Made by a program: the position numbers and the translations under genes. Positions 17,223 to 25,402 of a stretch of DNA of 64,000 bases are shown here, piece after piece. Origin of the DNA: Bacteroidales bacterium (lineage in GTDB: Bacteria; Bacteroidota; Bacteroidia; Bacteroidales; UBA932); NCBI GenBank assembly GCA_016288055.1, contig JAEEXZ010000001.1, positions 39,765 through 103,764 on the forward strand. The letters are read 5' to 3'. The notes beneath the pieces are model-generated. The model worked only from the letters and a program-made list of their open reading frames with translations. It had not been told where the DNA came from and did not search any database. The first letter of the stretch is position 1, and each line of letters opens with the position of its first letter.

Positions 17223-18593
17223 ATGAAAAACATCTGGAAATATATTGCCGTTGCAGCTGTTGCAGCCTTAGGCGTCGCATGTGCTCCGCAGTATCCGGAA
17301 GTGGTTCCTTCGGCCGTGCCGCAGGCATCCCAGCTGGACGTGACCATCGACGTGGACCAGGAGACCAACTATGCAACCTTTACCATGAATACCCCCGGCG
17401 TGGTTCCCGTGTGGATGTTCGGCGACCAGCTTATTGACGGAAAGGTCAGTAAGAAACAAGCCTACACCACGAACGGTCTGCGCCTGCGCTTCCGCGCCGC
17501 CGGTGAATACACTGTCGAAGTGAAAGCCTATAACGCCAACGGCCTTTCCCAGGGCTCCATCATAAGGACCTTCACCATGGAGAACACCTATAAGAGCCCC
17601 GATGAGCCGGCCGGCGAAATCGTTGAGCCGCTCATCCCCGCCGACTTCGACCTCGAAGGCGAGACCAACCTGTGGAGAAGCCATACCGCCGAACTGGAGC
17701 TGTGGTACTCTGCGGGCGACTGGAGCGGCGCTCTTACGCCCAGTTACCAGGCCCTTGCCGGAAATGGCGTCTCCGTGGTAGTCCCTGACGGGATTGGCGG
17801 CAGCGAATGGATGGGCCAGACCAAGATCAAGAGCGGCGCCGCCTCATCCAGCGAAAAGACCTATGACTTCAGCGTTACCCTCGAGGCCGATGAAGACATG
17901 GTGGTTACCGTCAAGCTTACCGGCACTCCCGAAGGGGACAGCGATTCGCACGCTTTCTTCTATGACGGCCAGGTGAAACTCACCGCCGGCGTGCCGCTGG
18001 TTTACCGCAAAGCCGGCATCGCCCAGAAGGAATCTACCGAGAACGTGATGCTGGTGCTGGACTTCGGCCGCAGCCCTGCAGGTTCCGAAATCTCCGCTAC
18101 GGATATCATCTTCCAGGAGCACCGCGAGGCCAACCTGTGGAACGATGCCGTCATGGAGCTGGAGACCTGGTACTCCGCGGCCGGCTGGGGTGGCGGTATC
18201 GAGGCCGATGCTTCGATTACTGACACGAAGGGCCTGGAAGTCGTCATTCCCGCCGGACTCGGCGGCGATGAGTGGATGGGCCAGAACAAGCTCCGGACCG
18301 GAATCGCAACCTCCAGCGAAAAGACCTACGCCTTCAGCGTGGAACTGGAGGCCGATGAAGACATGACCGTGACCCTCAAGCTTACCGGCTTCCCCGAAGG
18401 AGACAATGACTCGCATGCCTTCTTCTATGACGGCCAGGTGAAACTCACCGCCGGCCAGAAGCTCACCTATGTGAAGAGAGACCTGACGCAGAAGGAATCC
18501 TGTGACAACCTGATGCTTGTCATCGACCTGGGCCGCAGCCCCGCAGGAGCCAGCTTTACCGCCGATGGTATTATCTTCATGGAACAAAAGTAA
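17223..18593 (+). CDS. Surface glycan-binding lipoprotein with two duplicated modules
   Basis: This 456-residue lipoprotein (signal ending LGVACAP) has an N-terminal PKD-like domain (about 35-125, with GEYTVEVKAYN) and two tandem beta-sandwich modules of about 150 residues each. The copies share NLW, ELELWYSAGDW or ELETWYSAAGW, WMGQ, SSSEKTY, EADEDM, DSHAFFYDGQVKLTAG and LGRSPAG-type segments, clear evidence of internal duplication. Modules like these resemble family 4/16-type carbohydrate-binding folds. Lying between susD and GH16, it fits the third, glycan-capturing protein of a Sus-like locus. The precise ligand is inferred to be a beta-glucan. Confidence 0.85.
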   Translation: MKNIWKYIAVAAVAALGVACAPQYPEVVPSAVPQASQLDVTIDVDQETNYATFTMNTPGVVPVWMFGDQLIDGKVSKKQAYTTNGLRLRFRAAGEYTVEVKAYNANGLSQGSIIRTFTMENTYKSPDEPAGEIVEPLIPADFDLEGETNLWRSHTAELELWYSAGDWSGALTPSYQALAGNGVSVVVPDGIGGSEWMGQTKIKSGAASSSEKTYDFSVTLEADEDMVVTVKLTGTPEGDSDSHAFFYDGQVKLTAGVPLVYRKAGIAQKESTENVMLVLDFGRSPAGSEISATDIIFQEHREANLWNDAVMELETWYSAAGWGGGIEADASITDTKGLEVVIPAGLGGDEWMGQNKLRTGIATSSEKTYAFSVELEADEDMTVTLKLTGFPEGDNDSHAFFYDGQVKLTAGQKLTYVKRDLTQKESCDNLMLVIDLGRSPAGASFTADGIIFMEQK

Positions 18594-19718
18594 ATGATGA
18601 TTGCTCAACTGAAGAAAGGGCTGCTTTTTCCGGCAGCGGTGGCAGCCCTTTTAATAACTGCCTGTGGATCCAAACCGGCGCAGCCCGCGCCGGAGGGGTC
18701 CCTCGGCGTAAACCCTGCCTCGCTGGAAACCGATGAAGCCGCCGATGTGCAAATCATCACCGTGACGGCCGACTGCGACTGGGGCGTGGCAGTGTCTGAC
18801 AAGACGTGGTGCTCCGTGTCGCCCTCCGGCGGCGTGGCCGGAACAACGCCCGTCACCGTCAAGATTGCCGAAAACGGGACATACGAATCCCGCACCAACA
18901 CCATTACCTTCCGCTACGGGACTCATAAACTGGAAGTTCCCGTCGTGCAGACCGGGAGGGAAGCGCCTGTCACGCCGGATCCCCCCTCAGGCGTAGTGGT
19001 CCCTGAAGGCTACGTGCTGGACTGGAACGAGGAGTTCGACACGCCCGGCAAGCCTTCCGTTGCCGACTGGTGGTATGAAACCGGAGGCGGCGGCTGGGGA
19101 AACAATGAAATCCAGACCTATGTAGCCAGTGCCAAAGACGGCCACGACCTGTGCTACATCAAGGACGGAAAGATGATCCTCGAAGCCTCCAAGATAGGCG
19201 GGACCGTCTATTCCATCCGCATCAACACCCAGAGATCCTGGACCTACGGCTGGTTTGAAGCCCGCCTCAAGGTTAGTGACGTGCCCGGCTCCTGGCCGGC
19301 CTTCTGGATGATGCCCAAAAACTTCAAAACCTGGCCCGGAGACGGAGAAATCGATATCATGGAATACGCCATCTCCACCCAGGGCAAGAACAAATCCTCT
19401 TCCAGCATCCACTGCGGCGCCTTCAACTGGCCAGCCGGTACCCAGAAGACCCACGTCCACCCTGTGAACAACGCGGCTTCCGAGTTCCATGTGTATGCCC
19501 TGGAGTGGACGGCCGATTACATGAAATTTTACGTAGATGGTGTGCTGCACCTGACCTTCGTCAATGACGGAAAGGGTTACAGTCACTGGCCTTTCGACAA
19601 TCCCTTCTACCTCAAGTTCAACCTGGCTTACGGTGGAAACATGGGCGGGGCCACCAATGACAGCCAGCTGCCAGCCCTCTACGAAGTGGATTATGTCCGT
19701 GTATTCAGAAAAAAATAG
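18594..19718 (+). CDS. GH16 endo-beta-glucanase lipoprotein with BACON domain
   Basis: The product has a lipoprotein signal (LLITACGS), a BACON domain (about 35-125, VTADCDWGVAVSDKTWCSVSPSGG region) and a GH16 catalytic domain (about 140-374). The motif GEIDIMEY holds the nucleophile Glu252 and the acid/base Glu257, with the extra residue typical of the laminarinase-type branch that cuts beta-1,3 or mixed beta-1,3/1,4 glucans. WPAFWMMP and FYLKFNLAYGG line the usual substrate cleft. It should act at the cell surface and feed oligosaccharides to SusCD. It starts directly at the stop of the preceding gene. The exact glucan is unresolved. Confidence 0.94.
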   Translation: MMIAQLKKGLLFPAAVAALLITACGSKPAQPAPEGSLGVNPASLETDEAADVQIITVTADCDWGVAVSDKTWCSVSPSGGVAGTTPVTVKIAENGTYESRTNTITFRYGTHKLEVPVVQTGREAPVTPDPPSGVVVPEGYVLDWNEEFDTPGKPSVADWWYETGGGGWGNNEIQTYVASAKDGHDLCYIKDGKMILEASKIGGTVYSIRINTQRSWTYGWFEARLKVSDVPGSWPAFWMMPKNFKTWPGDGEIDIMEYAISTQGKNKSSSSIHCGAFNWPAGTQKTHVHPVNNAASEFHVYALEWTADYMKFYVDGVLHLTFVNDGKGYSHWPFDNPFYLKFNLAYGGNMGGATNDSQLPALYEVDYVRVFRKK

Positions 19719-19721
19719 AAG

Positions 19722-21962
19722 ATGAAGTATTTGCTCAGAATCAGTTTACTCTCGTTTGTACTCATGTTGGGGGCCGCCTGCTCTGGCGACCGGCCTTCCA
19801 CCGTGGGGACAGACGCCCAGGTGGAAGCCCGCGTGAACAAACTGCTGTCGAAGATGACGCTGTCCGAGAAAATCGGCCAGATGAACCAGATCTCCGCCGG
19901 CGGCGCCGTGACGGACTACGCCGAGGCCGTGCGAAGCGGCCAGGTCGGCTCCATTCTGAACGAGGTTGATCCCGTGAAGCTGAACGCCCTGCAGCGCATG
20001 GCCGTGGAAGAGTCCCGTCTGGGAATTCCGCTGCTGGTGGGCCGCGACGTCATTCACGGTTTCCATACTGTTTTCCCCATTCCGCTGGGCCTGGCGGCAA
20101 CTTTTGATCCCGCCCTTGTGGAAGAGGGCGCCCGTGTGGCAGCCGTTGAGGCCACTGCACTGGGTGTCCGCTGGACGTTCTCGCCCATGCTGGACATTGC
20201 CCGCGATCCCCGTTGGGGCCGCATCGCCGAAGGAAACGGTGAAGACCCTTACCTGGACGCCCGCATGGCCGAAGCCATGGTGTACGGCTACCAGGGACGG
20301 CAGGCCGATTCCACCTCCATGGCGGCCTGTGTCAAGCATTTCGTGGGTTACGGAGCTGCCGAAGGCGGCCGTGACTACAACAGTACCTATCTCACCGAGC
20401 GTCAGCTGAGGAACGTCTATCTGCCGCCCTTCGAGGCAGCCGTGAAGGCCGGAGCCATGACGCTGATGACCTCCTTCAACGACAACGACGGCGTTCCCTC
20501 CACTGGCAACAGCTTCGTGGTGAAGGATGTCCTTCGCGGAGAGTGGGGATTTGACGGATTCGTGGTCACCGACTGGAACTCCATGGGCGAAATGATCAAC
20601 CATGGATTCGGCGTGGACCGCAAGGACGTGGCCGAGAAGGCAGTGAATGCCGGCGTGGACATGGATATGATGACCTACGGTTTCCTCTCCCATCTGGAAG
20701 AGCTCGTCCGCAGCGGCGCCGTGAAGGAGAAAACCATCGACAACGCCGTGCGCAATATCCTTCGCGTGAAAGTCCTCCTGGGACTTTTCGAGAACCCTTA
20801 CGTGGATGTGGCCGCCGGTAAGGCCGTACAATACGCCCCCGAGCACCTTGAGGCCGCCAGGAAGACGGCCGAGGAGAGCGCCATCCTGCTCAAGAACAAC
20901 GGCGTGCTGCCCTTGAAGGAGGGCGTGCGCATCCTGGTCACCGGCCCTATGGCCGATGCCCCCTACGACCAGCTGGGAACCTGGAGCTTCGACGGGGAAA
21001 AGTCCCACACGATAACCCCGCTGAAGGCCCTCGAGGCCCGCTTCCCCGGCAAGGTGGACTATGTCCCCGGCCTGCGTTACAGCCGTGAGAAGAGAAACGG
21101 CTTTGCCGATGTGGCCGCCGCCGCCCGCCGCGCCGACGTGGTGCTGGCCTTCCTTGGAGAGGAAGCCATCCTCTCCGGTGAAGCCCACTCCCTGGCCGAC
21201 CTCAACCTCCAGGGCTCCCAGAGCGAACTTCTCGCCGCCCTGAAGGCTACCGGGAAGCCGGTCGTCGCCACGGTGATCGCCGGACGTCCGCTTACCATCG
21301 AGCGCGACCTTCCCAACGTGGAGGCCCTGCTGTACAGTTTCCATCCCGGCACCATGGGAGGACCGGCGCTTGCGAACATCCTGTTCGGCGACGTGAATCC
21401 TTCCGGCAAGACGCCCATTACGTTCCTGCGTACCGTCGGCCAGGCGCCGATGTACTACAGCCACAATATGACGGGCCGTCCCTACAACGGGGAAACGCTC
21501 ATCGACAACATTCCGCTGGAGGCTGCCCAGACTTCCCTGGGCAATACCTCCTACTACCTGGACTACGGCGCCAGTCCGCTGTTCCCCTTCGGCTATGGCC
21601 TCAGCTATACCAGCTTCTCGTACTCCGAAGTGGGACTGGACAAGTCTTCCTACAAGGCCGACGATACGCTGAAAGTGACCTTTACCCTTACCAATACCGG
21701 TTCCTGCGATGGAACGGAAGTGGCCCAGATATATATCCGCGACATGGTGGGTTCCATCACCCGTCCCGTCAAGGAACTGAAAGCCTTCGAGCGCGTAAGC
21801 CTCAAATCCGGCGAGAGCCGCACCCTCACGGTGGAGATTCCTGTCGAGGAACTCGCTTTTGTGGGTTTGGACGGAGTAAAGAAAGTCGAACCTGGAGATT
21901 TCCAGGTTTGGGTGGCTGGAGACAGTGCCTCCGGCGTTCCCGTATTATTTAATGTGTTTTGA
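19722..21962 (+). CDS. GH3 beta-glucosidase lipoprotein
   Basis: The 746-residue enzyme has a lipoprotein signal (LMLGAACSG) and the full GH3 layout: TIM-barrel domain with RDPRWGR (161-167) and KHFVGYG (205-211), the nucleophile Asp284 in VVTDWNS, an alpha/beta domain with ILLKNNGVLPL and LGEEAILSGEAHS, and a C-terminal fibronectin-III-like domain (LTNTGSCDGTEVAQIY). It should release glucose from the oligosaccharides made by GH16 and imported by SusCD, probably in the periplasm. The next gene starts 11 nt inside its 3' end, so the two are coupled. Confidence 0.96.
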   Translation: MKYLLRISLLSFVLMLGAACSGDRPSTVGTDAQVEARVNKLLSKMTLSEKIGQMNQISAGGAVTDYAEAVRSGQVGSILNEVDPVKLNALQRMAVEESRLGIPLLVGRDVIHGFHTVFPIPLGLAATFDPALVEEGARVAAVEATALGVRWTFSPMLDIARDPRWGRIAEGNGEDPYLDARMAEAMVYGYQGRQADSTSMAACVKHFVGYGAAEGGRDYNSTYLTERQLRNVYLPPFEAAVKAGAMTLMTSFNDNDGVPSTGNSFVVKDVLRGEWGFDGFVVTDWNSMGEMINHGFGVDRKDVAEKAVNAGVDMDMMTYGFLSHLEELVRSGAVKEKTIDNAVRNILRVKVLLGLFENPYVDVAAGKAVQYAPEHLEAARKTAEESAILLKNNGVLPLKEGVRILVTGPMADAPYDQLGTWSFDGEKSHTITPLKALEARFPGKVDYVPGLRYSREKRNGFADVAAAARRADVVLAFLGEEAILSGEAHSLADLNLQGSQSELLAALKATGKPVVATVIAGRPLTIERDLPNVEALLYSFHPGTMGGPALANILFGDVNPSGKTPITFLRTVGQAPMYYSHNMTGRPYNGETLIDNIPLEAAQTSLGNTSYYLDYGASPLFPFGYGLSYTSFSYSEVGLDKSSYKADDTLKVTFTLTNTGSCDGTEVAQIYIRDMVGSITRPVKELKAFERVSLKSGESRTLTVEIPVEELAFVGLDGVKKVEPGDFQVWVAGDSASGVPVLFNVF

Positions 21963-23235
21963 GTGCCAGAAGAAAGTCGGCGCGCTGCTTCTTGCCGTGC
22001 TGACGCTGGCGGGCTGCGCGCGGGAGGAAATAGTCCCTCCGGGGCCGATCGTTCCCCCCGCGCCGCAGTTTCCGCAGCCGAGACTCGAAACAGGCCTCCC
22101 CACCGTCTATATCACGGCCGAGGGAAGTGTCAATTCCAAGGATACCTATGTTCCGGCTACGCTGATGGTCCGGGGTGCCGGCGGGTATAAAGACCTTCCC
22201 GTCGCGGCGCCCTGCGAGGTCCGTGGCCGCGGCAACACCACCTGGACCTGGCCCAAGAAACCCTATCAGATCAAGCTGGAGGACCGCATCTCCCTGCTGG
22301 GGATGCCGGCCCACAAGCGCTGGGTGCTGCTGGCCAACTTCATGGACCGCACGCTCATGCGGAACCTCGTTTCCATGCATGTGGCTTCGATGACGTCCCT
22401 GGCCTGGACTCCGCGTTGCGTCCCGGTGGAACTGGTGCTGAACGGGAAGCACCAGGGAAGCTATCTGCTCATCGAGCAGGTGCGCATTGACGAAAACCGG
22501 GTGAACATTTCCGACGAAGGCTATCTGCTGGAGCTGGATTTCCATTACGACAATGCCTTTCAGTGGATAGACACGCACGGCTCCTGCTGGCAGCGCTGGG
22601 ATGGGATCCCCTTTTCTGTGAAGCAGCCGGATCCCGAGACCCTCACTCCCCTCCGGCGGGAATCCATCCGGCAATACGTCGCCGGGGTGGCGTCGGCCCT
22701 GTACGGCAGCGGTTTCCGGGACAGCGCAAACGGCTATGCACGTTACCTGGACGTGGATTCCTTCATCGATTACTGGATTGTGTACGAGGTTATGTGCAAT
22801 CACGAATTGGGAAACCCCGGCAGCGTCTTTTTCCATAAGGACAAGGGCGGGAAGCTGACGGCCGGTCCTGTCTGGGACTTCGACTGGGGCGTACTGTCCT
22901 TCTACACCTCCGGCGGCGACAAAGGACTGGTGAACGGACAGGCCATCTGGTACAAGAGGCTCATGGAAGACCCGGATTTCCGTGCGCGGCTGCGGGCCCG
23001 CTTCGAGGAACTGCTGCCCCGCCTGCGCACCGTCCCTTCTTATATGGATTCGTGCGAACAGCTGCTGGAGCGTAGCGCCCGGCTGAATTTTGCCATGTGG
23101 AACCCCGCAGACGACCGTAGCCAGAACGGGGGAAACATCATCAACGGCGACGAGAATCTATCCTTCCACGACGCAGTCGCCCGTCTCAAGAGCAACTACA
23201 ACACCCATCTCGAGGTGATTCTTCGCTCGCTCTAA
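21952..23235 (+). CDS. CotH-kinase-like lipoprotein
   Basis: The 427-residue protein has a lipoprotein signal (LAVLTLAGCARE) and CotH-family motifs: RGRGNTTWTWPKKPYQIKL, KRWVLLANFMDRTLMRN, GSYLLIEQVRIDENRVNI and GPVWDFDWG. CotH proteins are atypical kinase-fold proteins; the Bacillus one phosphorylates spore coat proteins, but most bacterial homologues have no known substrate. The ATG at 21952 was chosen because it begins the signal peptide; it overlaps GH3 by 11 nt. Being last in the glucan operon suggests a role on the cell surface with that system. The stop overlaps the convergent ispE stop by 4 nt. Confidence 0.83.
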   Translation: MCFECQKKVGALLLAVLTLAGCAREEIVPPGPIVPPAPQFPQPRLETGLPTVYITAEGSVNSKDTYVPATLMVRGAGGYKDLPVAAPCEVRGRGNTTWTWPKKPYQIKLEDRISLLGMPAHKRWVLLANFMDRTLMRNLVSMHVASMTSLAWTPRCVPVELVLNGKHQGSYLLIEQVRIDENRVNISDEGYLLELDFHYDNAFQWIDTHGSCWQRWDGIPFSVKQPDPETLTPLRRESIRQYVAGVASALYGSGFRDSANGYARYLDVDSFIDYWIVYEVMCNHELGNPGSVFFHKDKGGKLTAGPVWDFDWGVLSFYTSGGDKGLVNGQAIWYKRLMEDPDFRARLRARFEELLPRLRTVPSYMDSCEQLLERSARLNFAMWNPADDRSQNGGNIINGDENLSFHDAVARLKSNYNTHLEVILRSL

Positions 23236-24065
23236 ACCTTGTAAATTCCGAAGAAGGCACTGCCGCTGCCGGACATGGCGGCGTAAACGGCACCCAGCTC
23301 GTATAGCTGGTCCTTGACGAAGGAAAGTGCCGGATATTTGGCAAAGACGGTGGCCTCGAAATCGTTCCGGAGGTCTTCTTTCCAAGTGGAAATATCCTGT
23401 TTCAACACTTCCCGGAGCGGTTTTTCCGGCAGGGCGGGGACAATCCCGCGGTAGGCGTCCGCCGTGCGGACGCTCACTCCTTCGGGAATGCATACTTCGA
23501 GCCGATACCCTTCCAGTGAAAGGTCGAAGGGTTCGAGTATCTCTCCGCGGCCGGTGCCGAACATCGGCTTGTTATAGATGAAGAAGGCGCAGTCGCTGCC
23601 CAGGCGGGCGGCATAGGCGGCAAGCTGCTCGTCCGTGAGGTCCAGCGAGCCCAGCTGTGCGATCATCCGCAGGGCGAAGGCGGCGTCGGCGCTGCCTCCG
23701 CCGAGTCCGGCGCCCACCGGGGCGCGCTTTTCCAGGAAGATTTTCATGGGGGGAAGGTCGAAATCGGCCTTCAGGATGGAGTAGGCCCTGGCGGTGAGGT
23801 CCTCCAGCGGGTCCCAGTCCACGCCCCCCTCGCGGGCGATGGTGATGAGGAACTTCCCGTCGGCGGAAACGGCCTGCGCGAGCGGGCCATACTTCTCCCG
23901 GAGGCCGGCCAGCGTGCGGGACCAGTCATCTCCGGTGATGATTTCCAGCGTGTCGGTGATGCCGGTGTACGGGAGGAAGAGGGTTTCCAGGTCGTGAAAA
24001 CCGTCCTCTCTTTTGCGGAGGACGTTCAATCCCAGGTTGACTTTGACGTTCGGGTAGCAGATCAT
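23232..24065 (-). CDS. ispE: 4-diphosphocytidyl-2-C-methyl-D-erythritol kinase
   Basis: IspE phosphorylates CDP-methylerythritol in the MEP isoprenoid pathway. The 277-residue product has the N-terminal substrate-binding KVNLGLNV, the GHMP-kinase ATP loop PVGAGLGGGSADAA (116-129), GSDCAFFIYNKP with the catalytic Asp, and MSGSGSAFFGIY at the C terminus. The ATG at 24065 (MICYPNVK) was chosen. An open frame continues upstream, but it has no family match and would cover the promoter. It is a single gene, convergent with the CotH-like gene and divergent from the 24197 gene. Confidence 0.95.
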   Translation of the reverse strand: MICYPNVKVNLGLNVLRKREDGFHDLETLFLPYTGITDTLEIITGDDWSRTLAGLREKYGPLAQAVSADGKFLITIAREGGVDWDPLEDLTARAYSILKADFDLPPMKIFLEKRAPVGAGLGGGSADAAFALRMIAQLGSLDLTDEQLAAYAARLGSDCAFFIYNKPMFGTGRGEILEPFDLSLEGYRLEVCIPEGVSVRTADAYRGIVPALPEKPLREVLKQDISTWKEDLRNDFEATVFAKYPALSFVKDQLYELGAVYAAMSGSGSAFFGIYKV

Positions 24066-24070
24066 GGACG

Positions 24071-24078
24071 CAAAGATA
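24071..24078 (-). promoter_or_regulatory. -7 element TATCTTTG of ispE
   Basis: On the minus strand TATCTTTG (24078 to 24071) ends 5 nt before the ispE ATG, implying a leaderless or almost leaderless message. Confidence 0.65.
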
Positions 24079-24106
24079 ATGTACAAATCGGTCAAAACAT
24101 ATAAAA

Positions 24107-24140
24107 AATCGGCTAATACCACTCTTTTTTTTAGCCGATT
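24107..24140. promoter_or_regulatory. Inverted repeat between divergent ispE and 24197 genes
   Basis: AATCGGCTAA (24107-24116) and TTAGCCGATT (24131-24140) are perfect 10-base arms around a 14-nt T-rich loop. The position between two divergent starts fits an operator. The loop T-run also resembles a terminator for leftward or rightward antisense transcription. The rest of 24066-24196 holds no gene. Confidence 0.45.
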
Positions 24141-24196
24141 ATAGGAAATCAGAAATCCATTGCCGACTTTTCTGCCACGAAAAAAAACGACGTGCG

Positions 24197-25399
24197 ATGA
24201 AAAAGTTTCTGATTCTGCTGCTGCCGATGGCGCTGCTTCTAAGTTGTGTAAGACCTCTTTTCGACAAACCCGGGCGGGAAGGTGCGGATGATCCCCGCGT
24301 GCGCCCGGCCGCTCCGGATTCCACGCGGGGGAAGGCGGTGGTGTATGCCACAGCCGTCGTCTTCCCGGATACGGTGAACTGGCGGGCGGGCCGGACATCG
24401 CCCTGCCGTCTGGTTCTCTTCCGGGACGGCGTGGCCGTGGATACGCTGGACAAGTACGTAGAGCCTGGGCCGGAAAAAAGCCACTACCAGGACGGTCATC
24501 TGTGGACCAACACCACCGACGGCTTCCGGACCAGTATCACCTGCGACGGCCAGCTGCTGTTTTCCTATGCCGGAGAGGAAAAGATGATGGGATTTCTGGT
24601 GACCGACGGGTCCGTCCATACGCTGGGCCAGCGTCCAGGCGGCGGCATCTGCTACCGCGTGAACGGGGAGGAGGTGTTCTCTTCGGCGAAGGGCGTGGTG
24701 GTGGGCGGCGCGTTTTCGCCGGACTGGGAAGGAGGCGCGCTTTGCCGGGACGGCGGCAATGTATATTACACCTATGCCCTCCCCGTATCCACGGAAACGG
24801 CCGATATGTGGGAATACCGTGTCATGAAGGGGGCGGAGACGCGGAAAATGATTCCGGCGCTATCCGGCAGCCGCCTGTATGACGTCCGTGTGTTCCAGGA
24901 TACCGTTTATCGCCTGGAATACCGCTACGGGCGCATGTGTTTCCTGAAAGAGGACGAGCTGAAGCTGATGGAAAACCTGCCTGCATCGGCCCGCGGAATG
25001 AGCCTCGTGCGCGTGGACGGCCGTATGCGGATCAGGGGCGAGCACGAGGAAGGGTACGCGTTCTCCATGTGGATCCGCGACGCCGACTCGCTGGTGACGG
25101 AGTACTGCAATCCCCACGGCCAGCACGTGGCCCATCTCTTCACGGAGGACGGCGAACGGGCGGTCGTAAGCTGCGACTATGAGGACTGCGTGCGTTATGT
25201 CATCCGGGATTCCGTGTCGGTGGAACTGCCGCTGGAAACCTTCCGTCTGCACACGGCCAGCTGCGCGCGCTACCGGAAGGGGACCATCGCCGTGGCACTG
25301 ACGGCCGACGACGCCGGCGGCGGCAATCTGCTGGTAGTGAATACGGAAAAGAAGGAGCTCTCTTTCAACGGATATTTTACGGGTATTTATTTCGAATAG
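24197..25399 (+). CDS. Unrecognised lipoprotein
   Basis: The 400-residue protein starts with a lipoprotein signal (LLLPMALLLSCV, Cys about 16), so it should be attached to a membrane facing the periplasm or outside. I do not recognise the rest. It is rich in short beta strands with repeated G-x-V and Y/W patterns (YAGEEKMMGFLV, VYYTYALPVS, MWIRDADSLVTEY), which suggests a beta-propeller-like fold. No catalytic or membrane motif is visible. It ends 3 nt before yifB, with which it is probably cotranscribed. An inverted repeat lies in its upstream region. Confidence 0.7.
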   Translation: MKKFLILLLPMALLLSCVRPLFDKPGREGADDPRVRPAAPDSTRGKAVVYATAVVFPDTVNWRAGRTSPCRLVLFRDGVAVDTLDKYVEPGPEKSHYQDGHLWTNTTDGFRTSITCDGQLLFSYAGEEKMMGFLVTDGSVHTLGQRPGGGICYRVNGEEVFSSAKGVVVGGAFSPDWEGGALCRDGGNVYYTYALPVSTETADMWEYRVMKGAETRKMIPALSGSRLYDVRVFQDTVYRLEYRYGRMCFLKEDELKLMENLPASARGMSLVRVDGRMRIRGEHEEGYAFSMWIRDADSLVTEYCNPHGQHVAHLFTEDGERAVVSCDYEDCVRYVIRDSVSVELPLETFRLHTASCARYRKGTIAVALTADDAGGGNLLVVNTEKKELSFNGYFTGIYFE

Positions 25400-25402
25400 G
25401 TT

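Noticed and set aside
24066..24398. N-terminal extension of ispE
   Set aside because: IspE proteins begin at MICYPNVKVNLG-like sequence; the upstream frame crosses the promoter and the divergent gene.
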